Counted from the first letter of the stretch, positions 44,011 to 53,605 are shown. The stretch: DNA of 64,000 nt from Ornithinicoccus halotolerans (GCF_009602535.1 NZ_WIQI01000001.1:52825-116824), one strand, 5' to 3'. The notes: a model not told the origin generated them from the sequence alone. Translations and numbers: made by a program.

Positions 44011-47000
44011 TCAGTAATGCTCGGCGATGTAGGCGTAGGCCCGGTCGAATAGCTCGCCGGCCGGGGGCAGGGCGTACTTCTTCAGGACCTTGCGAACTTC
44101 GATTCGCACCAGCCGGTCGCCCGCCTGGTCGGCAGACCAGCCGTCGTAGCGGACTTCTTTGACGATGCCGTCGACGTCGTAGACGACGTCGCTGATGATG
44201 TGGGGGGTCTCTGGTGGGGCGTACTGGTCGAAGATCTGGGTCAGGGCGCCGACGTTGGGGTCGGGCAGCAGGTCCAGGCCGCGCGTGCCGGCGGTGTCTT
44301 CGGCGTGCTCGGCGGCGGTGACGTCGCGGGCGAGCTCGAAGATCTCCCGCAGGAGGGCCTGGGAGTCCTGGGCCCGACCCACGGCGCGGTCGCGCAGCTG
44401 CTCTAGTCGTTCCGCGAGGCCGCGGTAGGCGGGATGGTCACCGTGGGGTCCGGCCATGCGTTTGCGGATGCGGCCGGCGATAGAGTCGATGACCTCATCG
44501 GCGGTCTTGGTCTTCACCTCGGCGTCGTCGGGATCGATCAGGCCCTCCTCGACGAGCTTGGCGATGGTCTCGACATCGGCGATGACGGCGGTGACCGAGG
44601 AGTCGGTGACGGTGACCTGGCCGATGTGGCCGTGCACCAGATCCAGGGTCTTGGCGCCAAGGCGGTGCCACAGCAGCTCGTTGCTGGTGTCGACCGGCAT
44701 CACGGACTCATACACCTTGGACAGCCACCGGTAGTCCTCCCGGTGGGCATCCAGGCGCATGTCGGGGTAACAGGTCTCCCAGATGCCTTGCAGCAGCTGG
44801 AATCGGGCGGCGAACCGGTCCCGGGTCTTGCCGTCGGGGATGCGCTGCCGGGCTGCCTGAAGGGACTCGAACGTGGCGCTGGTCCGGTCGATGCCGGCGA
44901 ACCGGTCCAGGACCTCGTCCAGCTCGTCGGTGAAAGTTTCGATGAGGGCGTCGAGCTCGATCTCGCGCTGCTTGGCTTCTGGGTTGGCCGGGGACATGGC
45001 GCGTGCGAACCCGTCGCCGAGGCCGACGTAGTCCACGATCAGCCCGTACCGCTTCTCCTGCCCGGTGTGCGGGTGCTTCCAGCGCCGGTTGGTGCGGGAG
45101 ATCGTCTGGTACAGGGTGTGCAGCTTCATCGGCTTGTCCAGGTACATCACGCCCTCAATGGGTGCGTCGAACCCGGTGCCGAGCTTGGAGGTGACGATCA
45201 GGAACTTCAACGGCTCCCCTACTTTCCGGAACCGGTCTAGCAGGTCGTTCTCGGCGTGGGCGGACAGCTTGTACTCCTGCCACTCCGGCGGATCCTTCGA
45301 GCCGACCGACATGACCACCGCCGCCTCATCCGGTGCCTCACTCTCGCCTGCGCGGGCTAGGAGCTGGCGGGTCAGCTCGGCCTCGTAGGCCACGCACAGC
45401 GCCCGGTCGTTGACCACCACCTGGGCCTTCATCCCGAGCGGGTCGACGGTGGCGTAGAAGTGGGCGACCATGTCGGCCACCACCGCCTCGATCCGCTCGG
45501 GGTTGGAGAAGAACGTGGAGACCGTGGAGACCTTCTTGGTCAGGAACTCCCGCTGCTCGACGTCCAGCTCCTCGGCCTCGGCCAGCGTCTCGAACGCGGC
45601 CTCCAGGCCCTCCCGGTCGATGTGGAAGTCCACCAGGCGGGGCTGGACGTGGATCGGCACCGTGGTCCCGTCAGCGATAGAACGGTCCGAGTCGTAGGTG
45701 TTCAGCGCGTGCCCCGGGTCGTCGGGGTCACCGAACAGGGCGAAGGTGTTGCGGTCCAGGTCAGCGATGGGGGTGCCGGTGAACCCGAAGAACCGGGCGT
45801 TCGGCAGCGCCGCCCGCAGGTGGTTGCCCAGCTGGCCCTCCTGGGTCCGGTGGGCCTCATCGACCAGCACGATGATGTTGTCCCGCTCGTTCAGCAGGCC
45901 CGCGCCGGCGAACTTGTGCACCGTGGTGAACACCAGCCCGCGCTGGTCCCGCGCCAACGCGGCCCGCAGCTCAGCCGCCGACTCGGGCGTGGACAGGCGC
46001 GGCATGTCGGTGGTGCGGAACTGCTCATAGGTCTGGGCGACCAGCTGCACCCGGTCGGCGATCATCACCACCGTCGGGTTCGCCAACGCGGGGTCCCGCA
46101 GCAGTTGGGCCGCGGCGAACACCATCGCCAACGTCTTACCCGAGCCTTGGGTGTGGTGCACCAGCCCCTGGCGCTTGATCCCGTCCCGGGCGCGGGCGCA
46201 GATGGCCTCCACCGCCTCGTACTGGGGATAGCGGGCCAGGATCTTCACCAGCCGCGGGGCCTGCCCGTGACGGGTCTTCAGCTCGTACACGGTGTAGTTG
46301 GCCAGCACGTTCAGAACCGTGCCCGGGTCCAGCAGCAGCTGAACGCACCGCGCCACCCGCTCCCACCCGGCCAGGGTCGCCGGGTCGGCGGTGGAGCCCC
46401 ACATCTGCCAGGTCTCGATGTCCTGCCTGACCGCGCCGTAGTGGAACTCCCGACCCTCGGTGGAGAACGACAGCAGGTTCGGCACGAAGAACTCCGGCCA
46501 GCCCGGCTCGTAAACGCCGGCGATGTCCTTGGCGCCCTTGACCCAGGACACCTTGGCGTCCACCGCGGTCTTGGCCTCCCCCACCACCAGCGGCAGCCCG
46601 TTGACCCACAGCACGATGTCGAACCTGGCCGAGTGCCCCGGCGTGCCCATCGTCACCTCATCGGAGACCACCAGGCTGTTGGCGCCCGGGTTCTCGAAGT
46701 CCACCAGCCGGATCGGCTCATGGAACTTGGTGCCGGTGAACTGGTAGGTCGCCATCCCCCGCAGCCAGGAGGCGAACGCCCGGTTGGTCTCCACCAGCCC
46801 CTCGTCTGCCACCGACAGCACCAGCATCCGCAGCTGCGCCAGCACCTCCTCGGCCCGCTCGGGTCGCTCGGCGATGACGGGGTTGAGCCGCACCAGGGCA
46901 TCCACCAGGGCGGACTCGACGAACACCTGCTCGGTGCCCCGCGCCAGCTGGTGCCCCGGCACGTGCCGCCACCCCCGGTCTTTCAACAGGTCGATGACCG

Positions 47001-47037
47001 GGTCCTGCACCGTGGTCGCCTCGTTGAACCCCACCAT
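44011..47037 (-). CDS. hsdR: Type I restriction enzyme, R subunit
   Basis: 1008 residues, the usual HsdR length. The N-terminal nuclease core has FDIVLWVNGLPLVVGEAKTA (about 137-157) with the Asp, Glu and Lys of the PD-(D/E)XK site. The SF2 translocase follows: Walker A QGSGKT (about 296-302), VDEAHRT (about 388-394), FGFTGTPI and later helicase motifs. It cuts unmodified DNA after ATP-driven translocation, in complex with HsdM and HsdS. Its ATG overlaps the hsdS stop by one base (TGATG), so the operon is coupled. Confidence 0.95.
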   Translation of the reverse strand: MVGFNEATTVQDPVIDLLKDRGWRHVPGHQLARGTEQVFVESALVDALVRLNPVIAERPERAEEVLAQLRMLVLSVADEGLVETNRAFASWLRGMATYQFTGTKFHEPIRLVDFENPGANSLVVSDEVTMGTPGHSARFDIVLWVNGLPLVVGEAKTAVDAKVSWVKGAKDIAGVYEPGWPEFFVPNLLSFSTEGREFHYGAVRQDIETWQMWGSTADPATLAGWERVARCVQLLLDPGTVLNVLANYTVYELKTRHGQAPRLVKILARYPQYEAVEAICARARDGIKRQGLVHHTQGSGKTLAMVFAAAQLLRDPALANPTVVMIADRVQLVAQTYEQFRTTDMPRLSTPESAAELRAALARDQRGLVFTTVHKFAGAGLLNERDNIIVLVDEAHRTQEGQLGNHLRAALPNARFFGFTGTPIADLDRNTFALFGDPDDPGHALNTYDSDRSIADGTTVPIHVQPRLVDFHIDREGLEAAFETLAEAEELDVEQREFLTKKVSTVSTFFSNPERIEAVVADMVAHFYATVDPLGMKAQVVVNDRALCVAYEAELTRQLLARAGESEAPDEAAVVMSVGSKDPPEWQEYKLSAHAENDLLDRFRKVGEPLKFLIVTSKLGTGFDAPIEGVMYLDKPMKLHTLYQTISRTNRRWKHPHTGQEKRYGLIVDYVGLGDGFARAMSPANPEAKQREIELDALIETFTDELDEVLDRFAGIDRTSATFESLQAARQRIPDGKTRDRFAARFQLLQGIWETCYPDMRLDAHREDYRWLSKVYESVMPVDTSNELLWHRLGAKTLDLVHGHIGQVTVTDSSVTAVIADVETIAKLVEEGLIDPDDAEVKTKTADEVIDSIAGRIRKRMAGPHGDHPAYRGLAERLEQLRDRAVGRAQDSQALLREIFELARDVTAAEHAEDTAGTRGLDLLPDPNVGALTQIFDQYAPPETPHIISDVVYDVDGIVKEVRYDGWSADQAGDRLVRIEVRKVLKKYALPPAGELFDRAYAYIAEHY

Positions 47038-48245
47038 CAGGCCACCCCCTCCAACAGCTCGTCATACGACTCCGGGATCTCATGCTCACCCGAGAGCAAA
47101 GCGGCAAGCAGGGCTGATCGCAGCTCCCTGAGTTGTAATGTGTGCCGCTGGCACCTGTCTCGGGCATCGTCAACCGTGTCCATGACCTCGACAATGTGTC
47201 GCTGCTCGGCCAATGGGGGTAACGGGCACTGATAACTCAGGACGTCCGAAGCTTTGCTGCGGCTGCGACTCCCGGTAGTCCCTTTGGCCCTTGATGTCAG
47301 GTACTGCTGGAACTGCTCGGTCCTTGCTATGAGTCGAAGATAGCCGAGGAGCACGTGAGCTTCATCAGGCACAAGGACTGCAAACTCCGTGGAGCAAACA
47401 GCACCAGCCTCCGCGACTACGTGGCGTGGAATCCGCGGATTGAGCATGGAGATCAGAAGCGCCGGTTCCTTGATGAGAAACTTGTTGGATCCGATATCCG
47501 CCGCCCTGACATCCTCAGGAATCCTGCCTGCGTCAAGCCCGGGTATCGAGTAAAGCCGAACTTCTGCGGGCATGTTACTCGGCGAGACGGAGGTTCGGTC
47601 GACGCGCGCAATGTCTCCGAGGGTAACTTCCGCCCATCCTTCACGAGCCGAGCTCGGCAGCAGCGCTGTCAACAGTTGTGCGTCGAGCGTGGGGAGTGCT
47701 GCGCCAGGAACCTGAGAATCACTCAGGGCCTCGGCTGCTTCCATGGCGTCGTACACGGCGCCGATCAGGTCGACGATGCGCCGCTGCTCGTCCAACGGCG
47801 GCACCGTGAACCGCAGCGCCTTCAAGGCCCCGCCGCTGATCTCCTGGAACGTGGAGCCTCCTGAGTTGGCGCGCAAGTATTCGGTCGAGTGGCCCAGGAG
47901 GTAGTACCAGAACTCAGGCAGCTGGTCGTCGTTCAGGACCAGGCTCTTGAACCCCTGATTGGTGGCAATGGGGCCAGACGCTACGGACACGTAGCCAACG
48001 GGGGCCCTGCTGGTCAGCAGTACAGCTCCTGGGGGGAGCAGGCGTGCCCCTGAGTTCTTCAGGCCCTCCTCGGTGATCGTGCGCTCACCGGAGGAGGTGT
48101 ATCGTGCTGGCCGCTGGGAGAGGTCTTTAGGCGTCAGCCACTGCACCTCGCCGCCCCAATACTCCGCCACGGAACTTTTTGGAGTGCCGCCTCCCATCAC
48201 CTGTGCCACATCCCCCACCGACACGGTGCGCCAACCTTCACGCAT
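47037..48245 (-). CDS. hsdS: Type I restriction enzyme, S (specificity) subunit
   Basis: 402 residues with two target-recognition domains (start motifs GWRTVSVGDVAQVMGGGTPK and GWAEVTLGDIARVDR), each ended by the conserved linker (PPLDEQRRIVDLIGAV and PPLAEQRHIVEVMDTV). It chooses the split recognition sequence for both methylation and cutting. GC content and codon use dip in the second recognition domain, which is common because these domains are exchanged between strains. It overlaps hsdM by eight bases. Confidence 0.93.
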   Translation of the reverse strand: MREGWRTVSVGDVAQVMGGGTPKSSVAEYWGGEVQWLTPKDLSQRPARYTSSGERTITEEGLKNSGARLLPPGAVLLTSRAPVGYVSVASGPIATNQGFKSLVLNDDQLPEFWYYLLGHSTEYLRANSGGSTFQEISGGALKALRFTVPPLDEQRRIVDLIGAVYDAMEAAEALSDSQVPGAALPTLDAQLLTALLPSSAREGWAEVTLGDIARVDRTSVSPSNMPAEVRLYSIPGLDAGRIPEDVRAADIGSNKFLIKEPALLISMLNPRIPRHVVAEAGAVCSTEFAVLVPDEAHVLLGYLRLIARTEQFQQYLTSRAKGTTGSRSRSKASDVLSYQCPLPPLAEQRHIVEVMDTVDDARDRCQRHTLQLRELRSALLAALLSGEHEIPESYDELLEGVA

Positions 48246-49755
48246 CGAACCCGGCCGCCTTCAGCTTCTCGTCCAGGACCGCCTCAGCGGCCGTCAGGCG
48301 TTCGCGGGCTTCCCGGTAGGCCAGTAGGGCTTCTTCAACGTTGGCTTCTGCGACGGTCTCGCCCTTGATGTAGCGGCCGATGTTGAGATCGAAGTCGTTG
48401 TCGGCGATCTCGGCTAGGTTCACTAGCCGCAGGCTCAGCCCGTTCTCGCCGTCGATGTCCTGGCCCCGCTTGTAGGCGACGTCGATGACCTCGATGTCCT
48501 CATCGCTCATCGTGTTCTGGTTCTTGCCCGCGGCGAACCGGGCGCTGGCGTCGACGAACAACACCTTCCCGCGCCGCTCGGCCGGCTTGGAGGCCCGGAA
48601 GATCAGCAGGCACACCGGGATGGAGGTGGAGTAGAACAGGTTGGAGGGCAACCCGATCACCGCCTCCAGGGTGTCGTTTTCGATCAGGCACTGACGGATC
48701 GCGGCCTCCTTGCCGCCACGAAACAGCACCCCGTGCGGCATCACCACCCCGACCCGGCCGGTGTCGGGCCTCATGGTGGAGACCATGTGCTGGATCCAGG
48801 CGTAGTCGCCGTTCTTGGCCGGCGGCAGCCCGCAGATCACCCGGCCGTAGGGGTCCTTGGCCCAGGCGTCGGCGCCCCAGTTCTGGAGCGAGAACGGCGG
48901 GTTGGCGATGACCACGTCGAACTTCTCCAGCCCGCTACCGGTCAGCAGCTTGGGCTCACGGAAGGTGTCCCCGCGCACCACACGGAAGTCTTCCAGGCCG
49001 TGCAGGTACAGGTTCATCTTGGCGATGGCGGCCGTGGTCAGGTTGATCTCCTGCCCGTTCAGCCGCAACGTGCGCGGATCCCCGCCCGCGGCCTGCACCG
49101 CACCCACGGTCTCCACCAGCATCCCGCCAGAACCACACGCCGGGTCAGCGATGCTGTCCCCGGACCTGGGGTCCAGGATCCTGACCAAGAGATGCACCAC
49201 GTGGCGGGGAGTGAAGAACTCCCCGGCCTTGCGACCAGAAGCTTCAGCAAACTCCCGCAGCAGGTACTCATACGCCGCGCCGAGCACGTCCCCGTCGACC
49301 GAGTCCGGGTCCAACCGCACCGCGTGGAAGGCATCCAGCAGCGCGGTCAGCGCCGGCTCGGGCAGCCGGTCCTTGTTGGCCCAGTTGACGTCCCCGAACA
49401 CCCCGGCCAGCGTCTTGGGGTTGGCCTGCTGGATGCGCTGGAGCGTGGTGGACAGCTTCACCCCGACATTGACCGCGGTGGAGTGCACATCCGCCCAGTG
49501 GCACTTATCCGGAATGGTGAAGGTGTGGTAGTCGGCCTCGATCTCGGCGGTCAGGTCCTGTCCGAAGTCGGCCACGGCCCGGGCCTTCTCGTGGTTGAAG
49601 GAGTCAGAGATCCACTTGAAGAACATGACCGGGAACACGTAGGACTTGAAGTCGGCCGGGTCGACCGGGCCCCGCAGGGCGTTGGCTGCCGACCACAGCA
49701 CCGACTCCAGCTGCTGCTGGGTCACGCGCTGCCCTGCAGGGGTGTGCACTGCCAT
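48238..49755 (-). CDS. hsdM: Type I restriction enzyme, M (methyltransferase) subunit
   Basis: 505 residues, a full-length N6-adenine methyltransferase: an HsdM N-terminal helical domain (about 1-130), FTPRHVVHLLVRIL, SAM-binding DPACGSGGML (about 203-212) and catalytic NPPF (about 283-286). With HsdS it protects host DNA. It is first in the hsdM-hsdS-hsdR operon, so methylation can precede restriction. ATG 49755 gives the standard N-terminus (MAVHTPAGQRVTQQQLESVL). Confidence 0.95.
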   Translation of the reverse strand: MAVHTPAGQRVTQQQLESVLWSAANALRGPVDPADFKSYVFPVMFFKWISDSFNHEKARAVADFGQDLTAEIEADYHTFTIPDKCHWADVHSTAVNVGVKLSTTLQRIQQANPKTLAGVFGDVNWANKDRLPEPALTALLDAFHAVRLDPDSVDGDVLGAAYEYLLREFAEASGRKAGEFFTPRHVVHLLVRILDPRSGDSIADPACGSGGMLVETVGAVQAAGGDPRTLRLNGQEINLTTAAIAKMNLYLHGLEDFRVVRGDTFREPKLLTGSGLEKFDVVIANPPFSLQNWGADAWAKDPYGRVICGLPPAKNGDYAWIQHMVSTMRPDTGRVGVVMPHGVLFRGGKEAAIRQCLIENDTLEAVIGLPSNLFYSTSIPVCLLIFRASKPAERRGKVLFVDASARFAAGKNQNTMSDEDIEVIDVAYKRGQDIDGENGLSLRLVNLAEIADNDFDLNIGRYIKGETVAEANVEEALLAYREARERLTAAEAVLDEKLKAAGFDA

Positions 49756-50140
49756 AGATGGTCCCTCCCGCTGTAGGCCGACGTACCCCGGTGCCTAGCC
49801 ACTGCCGCGGCGCTCAAGCACAGTGCAAGCCTAGTGGCACGCCGCGACCAGACTTCTTAGCGTCGCCCGGTGACTTCGGCTCCGGCGGTCAGCATACGTT
49901 GGCCTCCGAGACGTCCCCGCGCTCCTCACTCCACCCATAGGCCCTCACCAGGCTCACCTGTGCCCGTTCACGACCCGCGCGCCGCCGGCCGCTGCGATCC
50001 AGAGCCACCGATGGAGAATCCGACTACGGGCCCTGACCCGCCCCCGCCCTCTCACCGGGCGCAGCGCCCGCTGTCCTACCCGGGCCGGGTAGCCTCCGGC
50101 TCGTCGGGCACGAACGGACAAGCGCGCCTCAGGAGGGGTC
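49756..50140. other. Divergent promoter region between hsdM and a small gene
   Basis: 385 bases between divergent genes; it should hold promoters for both. No gene was recognised. An AGGAGGGG ribosome site ends the region before ATG 50141. Confidence 0.45.
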
Positions 50141-50557
50141 ATGGAGGGACGAGAACTCGCCCGTATCATCCGCCGGCTTCCGATCGAGCAGCCCATCACC
50201 GACGCGTACCAGTCCACGCAGCCGATGGGTGCCTCTCGGCCCGGAGGTCCCTTCCGCGACCAGCGCGAGCACCTCGTTGGCTGGCTCAGTGAGATCTCCG
50301 GGCCCGGCGCCTACAACCGGCAGGCGACGAACGGGGACGCCACGGCCGCCTACAACCACTTCCAGTGCGCCCCAGGGCTGCTATGGCTCGCCGAGGCACT
50401 CGGGGAGGATTCTGACGTAGTACGGCATGCAGCCCGGGCCACCCAGGCAGCCCCGGGCAGGGCCGCCTCACAATGCGCCGCGATCCGCCGCCTGATCCCG
50501 TGGTCCCGCGTCGAGGACCTTGCCCGAGGCCAACGGCGGCGCTGGCTTCCGTGGTGA
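50141..50557 (+). CDS. Hypothetical protein
   Basis: 138 residues, soluble. AGGAGGGG seven bases upstream of ATG 50141 makes the start firm. MEGRELARIIRRLPIEQPIT opens the protein, GAYNRQATNGDATAAYNHFQ lies mid-protein, and CAAIRRLIPWSRVEDLARGQ precedes the end. The good start and balanced composition support a real gene of the element. No family was recognised. Confidence 0.6.
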   Translation: MEGRELARIIRRLPIEQPITDAYQSTQPMGASRPGGPFRDQREHLVGWLSEISGPGAYNRQATNGDATAAYNHFQCAPGLLWLAEALGEDSDVVRHAARATQAAPGRAASQCAAIRRLIPWSRVEDLARGQRRRWLPW

Positions 50558-50678
50558 GATAGCGGCGCTGCCCTGGAACTTCAGGCCCCGGACGACAGGC
50601 GCGCATGTAGGAGGGCTGTCTCCTCCTCCCCGTAGTGTGCAGGCAGGACATGGCGAGCGACGCGAGGGGAAGGCGGTC

Positions 50679-50846
50679 ATGAAGCGATCGACGTGGAATC
50701 GGAAGATCCCGGGGGGCCTGCTGCTGGGGCTGGCGATCTTGGGGATCGCTAACGGCGGCAACGTGCCCGTAATGCTGCTGCTGGGCGGGCTGGGCCTGGT
50801 TCTGCTCCTGGCTGGGCTGTTGGACAAGTCCGAGGAACGGGTCTAG
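50679..50846 (+). CDS. Small two-pass membrane protein
   Basis: 55 residues. A basic start (MKRSTWNRKI) is followed by two membrane segments (GGLLLGLAILGIANG, VPVMLLLGGLGLVLLLAGLL) and a short charged end. AGGGGAAGG before ATG 50679 supports the start. Function unknown. Confidence 0.6.
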   Translation: MKRSTWNRKIPGGLLLGLAILGIANGGNVPVMLLLGGLGLVLLLAGLLDKSEERV

Positions 50847-50872
50847 AGCCAAGGGGGAGACAAACGGCAGCG

Positions 50873-51091
50873 TTAGGCAGCGTTGCTATCCAGTGGACCC
50901 AGGAGTCGGGGCGGTGGTGCGCACCAGCAGCCGCCGTCTCGCAGGCCCCGGTGCGGCGGCGAGCACAACGTCTCCTCGTCGGGTACCACCGATTCCTTGT
51001 CCAGTTCTGGCCATCCCCATCCCAACGGCCCCTGCAACCTCGCCAGGTGCTGCATCATCCCCTCCACCGAGGGGACCGTCATTCGACTCAC
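50873..51091 (-). CDS. Possible small hypothetical protein
   Basis: Up to 72 residues, with MTVPSVEGMMQHLARLQGPL and GWGWPELDKESVVPDEETLC as the more protein-like part and a Cys/Pro-rich end. No strong ribosome site. Plausible but weak. The rest of 50847-51159 holds nothing else. Confidence 0.3.
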   Translation of the reverse strand: MSRMTVPSVEGMMQHLARLQGPLGWGWPELDKESVVPDEETLCSPPHRGLRDGGCWCAPPPRLLGPLDSNAA

Positions 51092-51159
51092 CCGGCCCGT
51101 CTACTGGAACCCACCGACGCCTCGGACCTGGCTGACGGGGGTGCTGGCTGACGTGCCAG

Positions 51160-51942
51160 TCACGTGGGATGTTTGTCCGCGACTGCGATAGCGCGGTAGG
51201 CGTCAGCGTGAATGGGAGGGCCAGCCTGCATGTCTACCCACTGGGTGACCTTGCCGCGCCGGCGTGAGGACCGGTCGTCCTGGGTGGTCCACAAGACGAT
51301 GTCCAGTACCCGTACCGGGGTGAGGTGCACCGCACTGGCGGTGTCTTCCTGAACGCTTTGTCGTAAGCCCCTTATGAGCGTTCTGTTCTGTTCCTCGGCA
51401 AGCCAGTCCGCCAGGGAGTGCACGACCCGTGCGATGTTGGCGCGTCGAGGGCCGGCTGCCACAGAGAACGCATTCGGGGGCAGCCCGAAGGCGCGGGCCA
51501 ACTGGCGGTCCAGAACCGGAACAGCATGAGGTCGGTACAAGCTGGCGAGCTTGGTGGTCTTCGGACCCCAGAAGCCCTTAAATCCGAAGTGGGCGAGGTC
51601 GACGACGGCCTCTCGTTGGCGAGCGGGCAGCTCCTCGAGGGAGACGTCTTCCGGAACCCGCGCCACGCGCGAGGCGAACTCCCTACGCAGTCGAGGCGTG
51701 AAGGATGCCACGTTCGTGGCGTCTGCCCGGCCGTTGAGAGCGTTTGCGTAGAGCACGGACCAGGGGGAGACCGTTGAGAATAGACCAGCCCGTCGAGCGT
51801 GGACCGATGGCAGATCGAAGGTTGCGTACCCGCTTCGGCTACTCGTCAAGTACGCCCTTAGCCGCGCCCGTGCGTCCTCCAACGAGATAGGTGGGAGTCC
51901 GCCCTTACAGGACGCTGTGACGTCGATGAACATGGCAGGCAT
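51160..51942 (-). CDS. DUF6308-like hypothetical protein
   Basis: 260 residues. Near the middle, AVVDLAHFGFKGFWGPKTTK then LASLYRPHAVPVLDRQLARA resembles the helix-hairpin-helix-type core (W/GP.T.TK.L....P..IP..D..V) of DUF6308 and related glycosylase-like proteins. The family is tentative. Function unknown; its position beside hsd genes and the integrase fits an accessory cargo gene. Confidence 0.5.
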   Translation of the reverse strand: MPAMFIDVTASCKGGLPPISLEDARARLRAYLTSSRSGYATFDLPSVHARRAGLFSTVSPWSVLYANALNGRADATNVASFTPRLRREFASRVARVPEDVSLEELPARQREAVVDLAHFGFKGFWGPKTTKLASLYRPHAVPVLDRQLARAFGLPPNAFSVAAGPRRANIARVVHSLADWLAEEQNRTLIRGLRQSVQEDTASAVHLTPVRVLDIVLWTTQDDRSSRRRGKVTQWVDMQAGPPIHADAYRAIAVADKHPT

Positions 51943-51956
51943 AGTGACTGTGGACT

Positions 51957-52211
51957 CTACGCCGACCGAGCGATTCGGACTGCATAACCCGCCAGCCAGC
52001 GGTCGTTCTCAGGAGCGCGCCGTGCCGCTAGTACCCCTCTGGCACCACGACTGTGCGGGGCATGCTGCTCCTGCAGCGCCTTGCGGACGATGGCGTAGAC
52101 GGTCCCCGGTTGGCATACCTGCTGGTAGCTCAGCCCCTGGGCGACCAGCTGCACCGCCCTGGCACGCCGGGCTGCGGCCAGGGCGCGGTTGTTGTGCCGG
52201 GGGCTCGACAA
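51957..52211 (-). pseudogene. Small helix-turn-helix gene with internal deletion
   Basis: Opens MSSPRHNNRALAAARRARAV then QLVAQGLSYQQV, the start of a common small mobile-element HTH protein, and resumes as TVYAIVRKALQEQHA. The expected block between (roughly A..LGYANRG) is shortened, and the bases before TVY read YANRG in a neighbouring frame, so a small deletion plus a frame change is likely. Only 84 residues remain. Confidence 0.4.
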
Positions 52212-52458
52212 CCGTGTCGTCGAGGGCGCTCACCCCGAGTGGGCTGATCGCGCAGGCACTGCGGCCACCCTGGCGCCCGCGGTACGTCGACGCATCACAG
52301 CAGAACTGCTCCAAGAAGTGGCGGCCGTCTACCAGGCGGCGAAGCCCCAAGGCACTCCGACGAAGGCCGTGAAGGACCACTTCGGGCTAGCTACTTCCAC
52401 AGCTTCCCTCTACGTGAAGAAGGCTCGAGACGCCGGGCACCTGGAGCCGCCCGAGTAA
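52189..52458 (+). CDS. Small helix-turn-helix protein next to the integrase
   Basis: Up to 89 residues. The reliable part is VRRRITAELLQEVAAVYQAA through GTPTKAVKDHFGLATSTASL to YVKKARDAGHL, a clear HTH. Similar short HTH proteins often precede integrases in actinobacterial elements and may control excision, like an excisionase. The exact start is uncertain because the first 30 codons are weak. It ends 53 bases before the integrase ATG. Confidence 0.6.
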   Translation: MLCRGLDNRVVEGAHPEWADRAGTAATLAPAVRRRITAELLQEVAAVYQAAKPQGTPTKAVKDHFGLATSTASLYVKKARDAGHLEPPE

Positions 52459-52511
52459 GCGGAGAAGTGGTCCCTCCCGTTTCGCCCCGCCCAAACAGAG
52501 AGGACGCGCTT

Positions 52512-53581
52512 ATGGCAGCATCGCCAAGCGCCCCAACGGCCGCTGGAGGGCCCGCTACCGAGACCCCACAGGCCACGAGCACGCACGACACTTCCCGCGA
52601 AAGGTCGACGCCCAGCGATGGCTGGACGACGTCACGGCCAGCGTCGTCCGCGGCGACTACGTCGACCCGGCCCTGGGACGCTTGACCGTGGGGGAGTGGT
52701 GCGACAAGTGGCTGGAGGGCTACGCGGGTCACCGGCCCACCACTGTGCGGGCAGCCAAGACACATATCCGGCTGATCCGTGATGAGTTCGGGTCGATGCG
52801 GCTCTCAGCGGTCAAGCCGTCTCACGTCAAGCGGTGGACGGCCCGGCTCACGGCCGAGAACCGGGCGCCATCCTACGTCTATGCGGTCTATCGGCGGTTC
52901 GCGCAGATCATGGGCGACGCTGTCCATGACGACTTGATCCGCAAGTCTCCCTGCTCCCGTAAGACAGCGCCAGCGCAGGGAGAGCAGCGCCCCTACGTCG
53001 CCACGACCGAGCAGGTGTGGGGCCTGTATGAGGAGTTCTCCGAGCACCTACGGCCCGCGGTGCTCCTCGGTTCCTTCGTGGGGCTCAGGGTGGCAGAGGC
53101 GGCCGCGCTACGGGTCCAGGACGTCGACTTCATGCGGGGCGTCGTGACCCCGGTTCTCCAGTACCCGGCTGAGCCGCTGAAGACGGAGGAGTCGCGCACT
53201 CCCGTCCCCATCCCACGAGAGCTGGCGATGCTCCTGGCGTCCAGCGTGGAGCGGTTCGGCGGGGAGAGGGTCGTCACCAACGAGGTTGGCCGTGGGACCA
53301 CCCCGTGGGCCATAGAACGAGCGATGCGCTCAGCGCGGGCGAAGGTCGACGGGCTCCCGGGGGAGTTTAGGTTCCACAACCTCCGGCACTACCTGGCAAG
53401 CCTGCTGATCGGCAACGGCCTCGACGTGAAGGTGGTCCAGCGGCGGCTCAGGCACCGCAACGCCACCACGACACTGAACACCTACGGGCACTTGTGGCCG
53501 GACGCAGACGAGTCCGCACGAGAGGCCATCGCTGCGGTGCTGGCTTCCCGTGCGGACTCATTGCGGACTGACACGTCCTGA
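52512..53581 (+). pseudogene. int: Tyrosine recombinase (integrase), frameshifted at its start
   Basis: About 356 residues if read through. The frame begins GSIAKRPNGRWRARYRDPTG (arm-binding domain), then FPRKVDAQRWLDDVTASVVR and TVGEWCDKWLEGYAGHRPTT (core-binding domain). The catalytic domain has GLRVAEAAAL (Arg), FHNLRHYLAS (His-x-x-Arg-His) and TTTLNTYGHLW (nucleophile Tyr). The ATG at 52512 (after AGAGAGG) is one base out of frame: ATG-GCA instead of ATG-GGC-AGC. A lost G in a GGG run would restore MGSIAKRPNG, the standard family start. The only in-frame standard start is TTG 52682, which would lack the arm domain. Confidence 0.75.
53551..53569 (+). promoter_or_regulatory. Paired TGCGGACT arm-type sites, right end
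   Basis: TGCGGACT at 53551-53558 and 53562-53569, with the same 11-base pitch and orientation as the pair at 41618. They lie inside the integrase 3' end, 39 bases before the att core. Confidence 0.6.
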
Positions 53582-53605
53582 CAGCCCGCTGACCTGCTGC
53601 TTCTC

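Noticed and set aside
43063..44052. Plus-strand open frame of 329 codons
   Set aside because: Antisense to the FHA-like gene; the minus-strand product has better composition and sits in an operon with PP2C.
45460..47232. Long plus-strand open frame
   Set aside because: Antisense to hsdR; no protein-like features.
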